A stretch of DNA of 64,000 bases from Austropuccinia psidii (lineage: Eukaryota > Basidiomycota > Pucciniomycetes > Pucciniales > Sphaerophragmiaceae), in contig JALGQZ010000004.1 of NCBI GenBank assembly GCA_023105745.1, positions 62,551,112 to 62,615,111 of the forward strand, in the 5' to 3' direction. The stretch's first letter is position 1. Each line of letters opens with the position of its first letter. A model generated the notes under the pieces. The model was not told the origin of the DNA. It worked only from the letters and a program-made list of their open reading frames with translations, and searched no databases. Shown in pieces: positions 35,601 through 43,492 of the stretch. The translations under genes were made by a program, and so were the position numbers.

Positions 35601-35721
35601 GTGCTCACAAAGTGGCCAAGGTGATGCTTACAACAAATTTGGGTAGAATACCCCCTTAAAGGTGAATGCCAGGAGAGGAACTTACTTTCATAAACTCCAA
35701 TCCCCACCAAGCACCATAAAT
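35601..35721 (-). repeat. 3' UTR module of family A, copy 1
   Basis: Directly follows the pol coding region on the element strand. See the copy at 35309-35421 for the shared blocks. The module is conserved between two diverged elements. Confidence 0.6.
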
Positions 35722-38700
35722 CAAACTCTTGAGGCATTTGGGCCAGGCTTGTCTGGATACAAAGTGTGAAAATCCTTGACAAGGTCTGGGGAGTTGGTAA
35801 GGTTGGAAGCTGGTTCCCAAGTTGTTCTTTCTGGGTCTTCATTGAATCCTTTCCACTCCACTAAATACCATAATGAACCTCTCTTGAGTTTTGAGTCCAG
35901 AACCTGAGCCACTTCCCATTCTTCTTGCTCTTCCACTATTACTGGAGGGGGTGGAAATTGGTGTCGATTTGGGATAGTTGATTGCTTCACTGGTTCTAAC
36001 AAGGACACATGGAAAACAGGGTGAACTGACTTCCATTGTTGAGGCAACTTGAGGTGATATGCATGGCTGCCAATCTTCTTCAGAACTTCAAAAGGTCCCA
36101 ACCATCTTTCTGAGAGCTTCTTGGTGGGTCTTGTTGTCTTGATGTTCTTGGAGGCTAGCCATACTTTGTCCCCAGGTTGGAAATCAGGTGGAATTGCTCT
36201 ATTTCTATCTGCATACTTCTTGAATCTTCTTATTGCTGACTCTAATTCTTCTTTGACAACTTGCTGTACTGATTGGAGTTTTGTTGATAACCTTCCAGCA
36301 GGTGAATCTTGAGAAACATGGATTGAGTCAAAGCTGGGATTTCTTCCATAAATGGTGAAAAAAGGTGATTGCTTTGTGGATGAATGTTCTGCATTATTAT
36401 AGGCAAATTCAGCCAGAGGGAGCCAGGTGTTCCAGTCATCTTGATGGTAACTGACATACATCCAAAGATACTGTTCTAGAATCTGATTTACCCTCTCTGT
36501 CTGTCCATCTGATTCAGGGTGAAAGGCAGTTGAAAGATCTCTTGATATCTTGAGCTGCTGACACAATTGAGTCCAAAATGATGAAACAAATAATGAACCT
36601 CTATCACTAACAATACTGATTGGAAGACCATGTTTGGAAAAAACATGATTAATGAATATTTGAGCTAAGTCCAAAGCAGTGATTGTTGAATAAGTTGGAA
36701 TAAATATTGCCATTTTTGAAAATCTGTCTACAACTACTAAAATTGAGTCAAAGTTGTTTGACAGAGGTAATTGAGTGATGAAGTCCATTGATAAAGAATT
36801 CCAAGGACCAGATGGAATTTGAAGAGGCTTGAGTAATCCAGACTTCTTATGGTGGATGTTCTTGTTTCTTGAACATTGCTGACATGAGGACACATAGTCC
36901 TTGATGATTTGATTCATGCCAGCCCAATAAAAATCCCTCTTGATGAGCTTGAGGGTCTTCTCCTGGCCAGGATGGCCAGCCAACGGTGAGTCATGACGCT
37001 TTTGAAGAATGTCCAATTGAATTTCATGATTGCTTGGAATGACTACTCTATCTTTGAACAATAATAATTTTGCTTGAGGTTCAAGAGAATAGTCTGGGAC
37101 TGATTCTCCTCTTGCTAATTTCTTGAGGATTTCCTTATAATCTTTGTCTTGCCATACTTGTCTTTGAATTTGATCAACTACATCTGAAAAAACATCAACT
37201 TTAATTGAAAAGAATCTTGACTCTTGAATTTCATTTTGCTTGAGAACTTGATGAAAGTTTTGAGGATTCTTGCTGATGAAATCCACCCCCCTCTCTGGGT
37301 ACACGTCGTCCCGACGTGACAAGGCATCTGGTAAAGTGGCCAGCCTGCCTGGGCGGTAAGTGATAACAAAGTGAAATTCAGACAAAAATTCAGCCCAACG
37401 GGCTTGACGACGAGTAAGGACTTTAGAGGACATAAAATATTGGAGAGAACAATGGTCTGTCAAGACCTCAAAGGAATCAGAAAGAGAAAGGAGAAAGGCT
37501 CTCCAGCGCTTGAGAGCCCAAACTATGCCAAGGAGTTCCTTGTCATGAATTTCATAGTTGAGTTCAGCTGGTAAGAGCTTGCGACTATCAAATGCAATGG
37601 GATGCTTTCCTGAGTCATTCACCTGACTCAGTACAGCACCCAAGGCATAATCAGAAGCATCAGTCTCTACAATAGTTGGTAGAGAAGGATTAAAAGGAGA
37701 GAGAATAGGAGCAGTGGTGAAAGCTTCTTTGAGTATCTGAAACTGACTAAGAGCTTCCTCATTGAAGATAAAGGGAGAATCTTTTTTAAGGAGGGAAGTG
37801 AGAGCAGAGATTTTTTTGGAATAATTTTTAATGAAACGACGATAAAAGTTGGCAAAGCCAAGAAAAGATTGGGGGGCCTTGATGTTCTTGGGCTGAGGCC
37901 AATTGAGGATTTGTTGAACTTTTGAAGAATCCATCTTGAGGCCATCACTTGAAACAACATAGCCCAAGTATTCCACACTTGAGGCATGGAATACACACTT
38001 GGAGGCTTTAGCAAACAAATTATTGTCTCTCAGTCTTTGGAGAACAGAGGCCACATGTTTAACATGTTCATCCAAAGAGCTAGAGAAGACCATAATATCA
38101 TCTAAGTACACTACAACAAAAATATCCAAATAATCTGCAAAGATATCATTTACAAGATTTTGGAATGAAGCTGGAGCATTGGTTAAGCCAAATGGCATAA
38201 CCAAATACTCATAACTGCCATATTTGGTTCTAAAGGCAGTTAAATGCTCATCCCCCTCTTTAATTCTCAGGAGATTATAAGCACCACGCAGATCTATCTT
38301 GGAGAAGATAGTAGCACCGTTAAAGATGGTAAGAAGCTGATTCATTGGAGGAACAGGATACCTGTTCTTCCTAGTGACAGCATTAAGTTTGCGGTAGTCA
38401 ACACACAAACGAAGACCACCATCCTTTTTCTTAACAAAAAGGACAGGTGCCCCTGTTGAGGAGGAGCTTGGTCTGATGAAACCCTTCTCTACATTCTCTG
38501 AAATGTAGGCCCGCAGTGTTTCTGACTCATTCTTTGATAAAGAGTAGATAACACCAACTGGAGATAGAAGACCCTCCAGTTCCATATGATGATCACAGGC
38601 ACGGTGTGGAGGAAGTTTCTCTGCTTTCACTTTGGAGAATACATCCAAATATTTGTGATAAACAGGAGGGACTACCTTCAGCACAGTTTCAATCTCTTCT

Positions 38701-38867
38701 GGCTCTTCCTCCTCATCCCACTGCTCCTCCAGGGAGGCATGAAAAGATAAAGGAGGAAGGTCCATATCCCCTTGAAAGAGATGAAGTGAAGATATAGCAA
38801 CATCTTCTCCAACATCTTTTATCTCTTTGAAGACTTCACTCCAGTTTGATATGATGATCACAGGCAC
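35721..38867 (-). CDS. Family A pol: reverse transcriptase, RNase H, integrase, chromodomain
   Basis: 1048 residues are open. RT blocks run from about residue 110 (LRLCVDYRKLNAVT, FSKIDLRGAYNL, the catalytic YLDD near residue 254). RNase H follows (VETDASDYALGAVLSQ with Asp near 403, LTDHCSLQYF, LPDALSRR). Integrase has the H2C2 zinc module (HDSPLAGHPGQ to SCQQCSRNK, from about 623), the catalytic core MDFITQLP / VSDRGSLFVSSFW / FHPESDGQTERVNQI, and a GPF module (ERWLGPFEVLK). A chromodomain closes the protein (WEVAQVLDSKLKRGSLWYLVEWKGF, near 980-1010), which in chromoviruses directs integration to modified histones. The protein acts in virus-like particles and the nucleus. The first 90 or so residues are a repeated segment created by the 265-bp duplication, so this frame is cut off from the upstream protease frame. 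Confidence 0.95.
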   Translation of the reverse strand: MPVIIISNWSEVFKEIKDVGEDVAISSLHLFQGDMDLPPLSFHASLEEQWDEEEEPEEIETVLKVVPPVYHKYLDVFSKVKAEKLPPHRACDHHMELEGLLSPVGVIYSLSKNESETLRAYISENVEKGFIRPSSSSTGAPVLFVKKKDGGLRLCVDYRKLNAVTRKNRYPVPPMNQLLTIFNGATIFSKIDLRGAYNLLRIKEGDEHLTAFRTKYGSYEYLVMPFGLTNAPASFQNLVNDIFADYLDIFVVVYLDDIMVFSSSLDEHVKHVASVLQRLRDNNLFAKASKCVFHASSVEYLGYVVSSDGLKMDSSKVQQILNWPQPKNIKAPQSFLGFANFYRRFIKNYSKKISALTSLLKKDSPFIFNEEALSQFQILKEAFTTAPILSPFNPSLPTIVETDASDYALGAVLSQVNDSGKHPIAFDSRKLLPAELNYEIHDKELLGIVWALKRWRAFLLSLSDSFEVLTDHCSLQYFMSSKVLTRRQARWAEFLSEFHFVITYRPGRLATLPDALSRRDDVYPERGVDFISKNPQNFHQVLKQNEIQESRFFSIKVDVFSDVVDQIQRQVWQDKDYKEILKKLARGESVPDYSLEPQAKLLLFKDRVVIPSNHEIQLDILQKRHDSPLAGHPGQEKTLKLIKRDFYWAGMNQIIKDYVSSCQQCSRNKNIHHKKSGLLKPLQIPSGPWNSLSMDFITQLPLSNNFDSILVVVDRFSKMAIFIPTYSTITALDLAQIFINHVFSKHGLPISIVSDRGSLFVSSFWTQLCQQLKISRDLSTAFHPESDGQTERVNQILEQYLWMYVSYHQDDWNTWLPLAEFAYNNAEHSSTKQSPFFTIYGRNPSFDSIHVSQDSPAGRLSTKLQSVQQVVKEELESAIRRFKKYADRNRAIPPDFQPGDKVWLASKNIKTTRPTKKLSERWLGPFEVLKKIGSHAYHLKLPQQWKSVHPVFHVSLLEPVKQSTIPNRHQFPPPPVIVEEQEEWEVAQVLDSKLKRGSLWYLVEWKGFNEDPERTTWEPASNLTNSPDLVKDFHTLYPDKPGPNASRV

Positions 38868-39103
38868 GGTGTGGAGGAAGTTTCTCTGCTTTCACTTTGG
38901 AGAATACATCCAAATATTTGTGATAAACAGGAGGGACTACCTTCAGCACAGTTTCAATCTCTTCTGGCTCTTCCTCCTCATCCCACTGCTCCTCCAGGGA
39001 GGCATGAAAAGATAAAGCAGGAAGGTCCATATCCCCTTGAAAGAGATGAAGTGAAGATATAGCAACATCTTCTCCAACATCTTTTATCTCTTTGAAGACT
39101 TCA
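38574..39103 (-). repeat. 265-bp perfect-abutting tandem duplication in pol
   Basis: Copy one is 38574-38838 and copy two 38839-39103. The copies are identical except for a few bases (for example AAAGGAGG against AAAGCAGG and a changed stretch before GATGATCACAGG). Both encode the VFKEIKDVGEDVAIS to LPPHRACDHH segment between protease and RT. As 265 is not a multiple of three, the duplication shifts frame and puts TGA (38836-38838) at the end of the protease frame. Confidence 0.95.
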
Positions 39104-39711
39104 TCTCTTAATGGAGGTAATGACTGAGAGGGAAAAATGGAAGGGATATGGACAGAAGGAGGAAAGGAAGGTGTCTTAAGTTCACCAACCAGAGCAACAC
39201 TTTTGACAGCAGTGGATAAGTCATTACTAGTAGAAGAAATAATACCACTAGAATCCTTATGACTAGAATCATAGGTGATCAATCCATTTTTCCAATCAAT
39301 AATGGGATTAAAATGGTAAAGAAAATCATAGCCCAATATTAGGTCTTCTCCCTTGGGTGAATCTATGATAAAGAAATCCCATTCAAAACTTGGGAAGGAA
39401 GGTAAATCAACAACCCACTTGGTATAATGGGTGATGAACAGGGAAGTGGATTCATTAGAATCCAGAATGAAAAGAGGAATCTTTTCAGGGAGCTCTGACA
39501 TGGTCAATGAGTACTTGAGAACAAAATTCTTTGCAATAAAGGAGTTTGTAGCACCAGAATCAATGAGAATACTATAAAAAATATCAGAGATTGAAGAAAA
39601 AATAAGAAATTTTAAAGATTTCTTGACACTAGTATTCAGAGTGCACAATTGTGCTCTTGAAGGAAATAAGTGAGAAACATTGAACACATCATGATTCCCA
39701 CTCAGGCTTTT
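38836..39711 (-). CDS. Family A protease segment of pol, entered by -1 frameshifting
   Basis: The retroviral-type aspartic protease has the active-site motif ILIDSGATNSF, about 50 residues into the frame, followed by hydrophobic blocks (WDFFIIDSPKGEDLILGYDFLYHF) typical of Ty3/gypsy proteases. The frame has no ATG near its beginning. It is open upstream to the GGGAAAA site at 39708-39714 and overlaps the gag end in the -1 frame. It ends at the TGA made by the 265-bp duplication. In related elements this frame would run on into RT. Confidence 0.9.
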   Translation of the reverse strand, partial: KSLSGNHDVFNVSHLFPSRAQLCTLNTSVKKSLKFLIFSSISDIFYSILIDSGATNSFIAKNFVLKYSLTMSELPEKIPLFILDSNESTSLFITHYTKWVVDLPSFPSFEWDFFIIDSPKGEDLILGYDFLYHFNPIIDWKNGLITYDSSHKDSSGIISSTSNDLSTAVKSVALVGELKTPSFPPSVHIPSIFPSQSLPPLRDEVFKEIKDVGEDVAISSLHLFQGDMDLPALSFHASLEEQWDEEEEPEEIETVLKVVPPVYHKYLDVFSKVKAEKLPPHRACDHHIKLE

Positions 39712-39714
39712 CCC
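39670..39714 (-). promoter_or_regulatory. Predicted -1 ribosomal frameshift signal between gag and pol
   Basis: On the element strand the heptamer G GGA AAA (39714-39708) lies in gag phase two codons before the gag TGA. Six nt further, GTGGGAA (39701-39695) can pair with TTCTCAC (39676-39670), a 7-bp stem with one G-U pair around an 18-nt loop. The pol frame is exactly the -1 frame and is open here. Slippery heptamer, 6-nt spacer and stem are the standard parts of such a signal. Confidence 0.65.
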
Positions 39715-41060
39715 TGCTTGCTAGGGAAGTCTTTTGAGGACCCTTGCCTATTTTCAGGCCTCTTGAAGCATTTTTCAAATGGGTGCTTTCCACCACAATA
39801 ATTGCACAAGCCTTCTTTAATCCTCCTCTCCTTTTCAGAACCAATTAATTTGTTGTCCTTATTGAGGAGAGCAGAATGAGGCTTGTCTTTGGACACTTGA
39901 AAATTCTTCCCCTTCTTATTCTTCTTATGATAAGGATTCTTTGATGATGAACTTTGAGGGGGCTTGGAGGAGTTGGATCCACTGATTGGAGGCTTCTTCT
40001 CTTGATGACTACCCTTTTCCTTCTGCCTCTCATGGTACCTGGTATCTAATTCCAAGGTGATATCCATGAGTTCTTGAAAACTATCAAAAGTTCCAGGGTG
40101 AGAAGCCAATTGGTCCAACAATCTTGATGCCAAGCCTCTTCTATACACATGAATATAGGCCCTTTCCCCCCAGTCTCCAATTCTTGACATTAGACTTCTG
40201 AAATCAGCTATGTACAAGGAAACTTGACCACTTTCCCTCATCCTCAAATTGTCCAACTCTTGTTCAGCTTTTCTGACTTCATTGGGATCACCAAACAGAG
40301 TGAATAACTGGGTTTCAAACAACTGCCAGTTATTGAGGAGATAAGAAGGGTCTTCATTGGAGATATTTGAGAGGTAAGGTTCAATCCATTTGCCAGCTCT
40401 ACCAGTAAGAAACGAAGTTGAGTAAAGCACCTTCTTCCTGTCAGAGAAGAAGTTTGCTGGGTCATTATGAAAGATTAATTGACAGGATTGAATGAATCCT
40501 CTCAATTTATGAGCTTTAGTACCATCAAAAGAATCAGGTTCCTTCATTGATTGAGTCTTGAATGCAGGGACTTTTGAAGTGTCCCTTGGGGCAACTGCTT
40601 GAGTGAGTTGTCCCATAAACTGAGTCATTTGCTCCATCATCTTGAGGAAATTTGGTTCAGCTTGAGAGACAGAAGGTTGATTAGAAAGGGCTAGATTTGG
40701 AGCCTCAGGAGCTTCAGGAGCACCTGCCAAGGCAGCTGCCACTTCAGTCTCCTCAGATTCTTCCTCTTCCACAGACTCCTCCCCCTCCTCATCTTCAGCT
40801 TCCCCCAAACTACTTCTAGGCCCTTGAGAAACACCAGGATAACCACCCAATAGTCCAGAGAATGATCTTGATCTTCTAGACTTAACACCTCCTCTTCTGG
40901 AGGGTGCTGCTCCTTCCATTGGTGGTCCTCTGTCCAAATTTGCACTCAGTTGATGAACTGATGGTGTGCGGTCAAGAGGAGCCCTTGGTGTAGGAGTGAG
41001 AACAGCTTGATGTCTCTGAGATCTTGTATTCTTGGCTGGTGGGCTATGCTGAACTGGCAT
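39702..41060 (-). CDS. gag: Family A gag (capsid/nucleocapsid)
   Basis: 452 residues from the ATG at 41060. The N-terminus begins with PVQHSPPAKNTRSQ and an acidic stretch (DEEGEESVEEEESEE). The capsid core has FDGTKAHKLRGFIQSCQLIF and the WIEPYLSN and LFTLFGDPNEVRKAEQELDNLRM blocks of the retrotransposon gag domain. A basic Lys/Ser-rich linker follows and a zinc knuckle CNYCGGKHPFEKC near the C-terminus, one residue shorter than the classic CX2CX4HX4C. The protein forms the particle and binds element RNA. The frame is intact. Confidence 0.95.
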   Translation of the reverse strand: MPVQHSPPAKNTRSQRHQAVLTPTPRAPLDRTPSVHQLSANLDRGPPMEGAAPSRRGGVKSRRSRSFSGLLGGYPGVSQGPRSSLGEAEDEEGEESVEEEESEETEVAAALAGAPEAPEAPNLALSNQPSVSQAEPNFLKMMEQMTQFMGQLTQAVAPRDTSKVPAFKTQSMKEPDSFDGTKAHKLRGFIQSCQLIFHNDPANFFSDRKKVLYSTSFLTGRAGKWIEPYLSNISNEDPSYLLNNWQLFETQLFTLFGDPNEVRKAEQELDNLRMRESGQVSLYIADFRSLMSRIGDWGERAYIHVYRRGLASRLLDQLASHPGTFDSFQELMDITLELDTRYHERQKEKGSHQEKKPPISGSNSSKPPQSSSSKNPYHKKNKKGKNFQVSKDKPHSALLNKDNKLIGSEKERRIKEGLCNYCGGKHPFEKCFKRPENRQGSSKDFPSKQGKA

Positions 41061-41837
41061 TATGAAAGAAGAATGAATAAAAACTTGATGATACTTTGAA
41101 TAAATTAAGGCTTGACCAAATCAAATTAAATGAGAATCTTGATGATCTTGAAGAATCAATAAACAGTCTTGAAGTGAATCAATATGAATAAATTTTGAAG
41201 AGTGAAGATGACAAAGTCAAATTCTTATGAATAATCAATTTCAATCAATAAGTCAAATCAAGTCAATCAAAATCAAATCAATTAAGTCTTGAGGAATTCA
41301 ATCAATATCTTCAAAAATCAATTCAATTTTCTTGAGGAATCAAATTCAAATCAATAAATTAAATCAAATCTTGAGGATAAATCAGGTATCTTGAAGAATC
41401 AAATGAAGTCAATCAATTAAAATCAAATCAAAGTCAATTCAAAATCTTGAGGTGAAATCAATGTCTTGAAGAATCAATCAATAATCTTGAGAAATCTCAA
41501 AATCCAAATCACTGAATACCCCAAATCAATAAATCCCTGAATGATGAATCAATTAACCCAAATAATTCCACTCAAATAACCTGATAAAAACCTGAATTCA
41601 GACAAAAGAGAAATTAGAATGATAGAGAATAAAGTGAAATGGTCAGCAGAATTTTTGAAATGAGAAAGAGAATCAATTTTCATTTGAATAAAATGAATGA
41701 GATGAAAATTGATAAGAGAGAAAAATCATAAAAATCATAAAAAATCATAAAATCATGAAAAAATCATAATTGAAGAATGAGATAAATGAATAAAATGAAT
41801 GAAAGAAAAAGAAGCAATTATGAGTTAATTAAAATAA
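41061..41837 (-). other. 5' leader of the young family A element
   Basis: 777 nt between the 5' LTR and gag made mostly of low-complexity TTGATTTGA / TCAAGA-type repeats on the element strand. No ORF. It should contain packaging signals, none of which can be named. The primer binding site is at its start (41823-41836). Confidence 0.6.
41823..41836 (-). other. Primer binding site of family A, self-priming type
   Basis: On the element strand the 14 nt TATTTTAATTAACT start one base after the 5' LTR. They do not begin with TGG and so do not fit a tRNA CCA end. They are exactly complementary to AGTTAATTAAAATA in the LTR (42195-42208), the predicted RNA 5' end. This is the arrangement known from Tf1, where the RNA folds back and is cleaved to give the primer. 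Confidence 0.65.
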
Positions 41838-42576
41838 TGTCACAGGGGCTCTTCTAAAATGAAGAGGGCCTGGCACTCAGTGAACAGACTTACTTATGGA
41901 GGGCTCAGAAGAAATACTCAAATGATAAGAGTAATGGAGTGAGAGGATAAATTCCTAGTCATAAAATAATAAGCATAAAAGATAAGAGAGACAAAACAAA
42001 AGCAATAATAAAGAGCCAACCACAAATAATCCTGTACCACTGTTTCAACCTGTTCAGAAAAGAGAAAAGGAATTAATAAGGATATGGCCACCAGGATTCT
42101 ACTGAACAGGTGAGGGAAGGCTAAGACTAACTTAATAAGTAATAAAATAATATTCCAAAAGTGAGAATAAAATAATATTAAATAATAAATCAACTATTTT
42201 AATTAACTGGGGGAAAAACCCCCAGGTGGGTGAAGAGGGGCTGGTATATGTGAGAAATGCCAGCCTTGGAGTTTTGAGTGTTGAGATACTTGCCTGTATG
42301 CTGGAAGAAGTTGGATGTGGGATTGAATCCTGTATTGGTGAATCCAATACAGGTGATACAGTCAATACAGGTATTTGCGCCTGTATTGATGACAGGCCTG
42401 TATTTGGTGAATCCTGTATTTGAGTCTTGTCTGTATGGAACTGTATTGAGGTATGAAAACTGTATTGGGTGAATTGTTGAATGAAACCCCCTTGCTGATT
42501 GGGTTTTGAAGGGTATCCATGATATAATGATTTGCTGATGATGATTGGAAATGCCCCTGCCTCCTTGGCTGTGACA
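41838..42576 (-). repeat. 5' LTR of the young family A element
   Basis: 739 bp, TGTCACAG to CTGTGACA, followed by the target duplication CAATA. It contains the CTGTATT cluster (about 42310-42470), a TATA-like CATATACC box with its first T at 42248, the GC hairpin (42208-42224), and the 14-mer at 42195-42208. Confidence 0.96.
42195..42250 (-). promoter_or_regulatory. Predicted core promoter and RNA 5' end of family A
   Basis: On the element strand CATATACCAGCC is followed 40 nt later by AGTTAATTAAAATA, with TGGGGGTTTTTCCCCCA just before it. The old family A LTR keeps the box, the hairpin and AGTTAATT at a 37-nt distance. If RNA begins at 42208 its first 14 nt match the primer binding site perfectly. 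Confidence 0.5.
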
Positions 42577-43492
42577 CAATACAGGGTGAAAATTTTCATT
42601 TGTAGACTACATAGCGTTCTTCCGAAGTGTATGACACATAGAATGCTTTACAAAACCTGTATAGGTACCCCATACTTTCTAAACTATGAGGTATTGAAGG
42701 ATAAAAATGCTCATTTGTATAATTGACACCTCATATTCAAGAATATGAGATAATATACTGTGGGACTTTAACCTTAAGACTGCCATTCCTTTGTCAGTTC
42801 TCAAGATAATGAGCTCAAATTTAGTTCATTGGGTAGCCCTGGGTGGGGCCTACACAATGGTACCTCATTTTGTATGGTTAATATTAAATATGGGAAAGTT
42901 ATGCCACTTCTAATTTACATTATTCAGATGAGAATTTTTCTTAAATCCTGTATGTAGTTTGTTTTCTCCATAACTTTTGTTCTAGATGAGTTATGAGAAA
43001 ATGGATGGCACCATCAAAGATCCCTGAGTGTAGTATTTCAAAATGACCTTAATTTAGGTATCTTACACTAAAACTGTAGAAGTTAGATGAGAGGTGGATA
43101 ATTTCATCACCCTTATTTGGCTTTATTTTGGCCATAGCTTCTGTAGTTTTGGTTATAGCTTCATTTGGCTAGTACCATTGGATAGTCCGGATTGAGAGAT
43201 TTAGCATGAAACTCCATTTGATGGGGTCCTTTTTTGGCTGGGTTTTAGATGAGAGGTAAATTTTAAGGTTCATACTCAGTTATTGCTTTGAGAAGGAATA
43301 ACTTTTTTATTCTCTGTATTATGGTTATGGAAGCTATATATTTGGAAAAAAGAGTTTTGAATCTTTTTTTATACCATTTGTGAGCTATTTTTGCTCAGTT
43401 CCATTTTTTGTTGTATTTTTCTCTACCATTGGTTTACAGTATTTTGGCTGTCATGCTTGTGCTCTGGTTTTGAGTCACAGGCTGGCAATTCC
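42577..43492 (+). repeat. Repeat D, copy 2, right part
   Basis: Begins with the target duplication CAATA and continues repeat D from where 33182 stops (GGGTGAAAATTTTCA matches the D1 segment at about 31680). It ends GTTTTGAGTCACAGGCTGG. Lengths of the two D copies, with the insertion removed, agree within about 15 bp. Confidence 0.7.

Larger units (their letters stand above)
33935..35720 (-). other. 3' untranslated region of the young family A element
   Basis: 1.8 kb between the pol stop and the polypurine tract, without a convincing ORF. It holds the duplicated module (35309-35421 and 35601-35721), an AT-rich AAAATRAAAAT tract near 35105-35215, and the GCGCAAA minisatellite at about 34370-34660. 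Long 3' UTRs with the first two features also occur in the old copy at the left of the window. Confidence 0.6.
33183..42576 (-). mobile_element. Family A Ty3/gypsy chromovirus, Tf1/sushi-like, young insertion, target duplication CAATA
   Basis: A 9394-bp element bounded by two 739-bp LTRs that start and end with the 8-bp inverted TGTCACAG / CTGTGACA, flanked by CAATA at 33178-33182 and 42577-42581. The element is transcribed leftward: 5' LTR 41838-42576, leader, gag 41060-39702, protease, RT-RNase H-integrase-chromodomain ending at 35721, a long 3' UTR, polypurine tract and 3' LTR 33183-33921. Only one base difference between the LTRs was seen, so insertion was recent. A 265-bp tandem duplication within pol is the one obvious coding defect. 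Confidence 0.97.
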
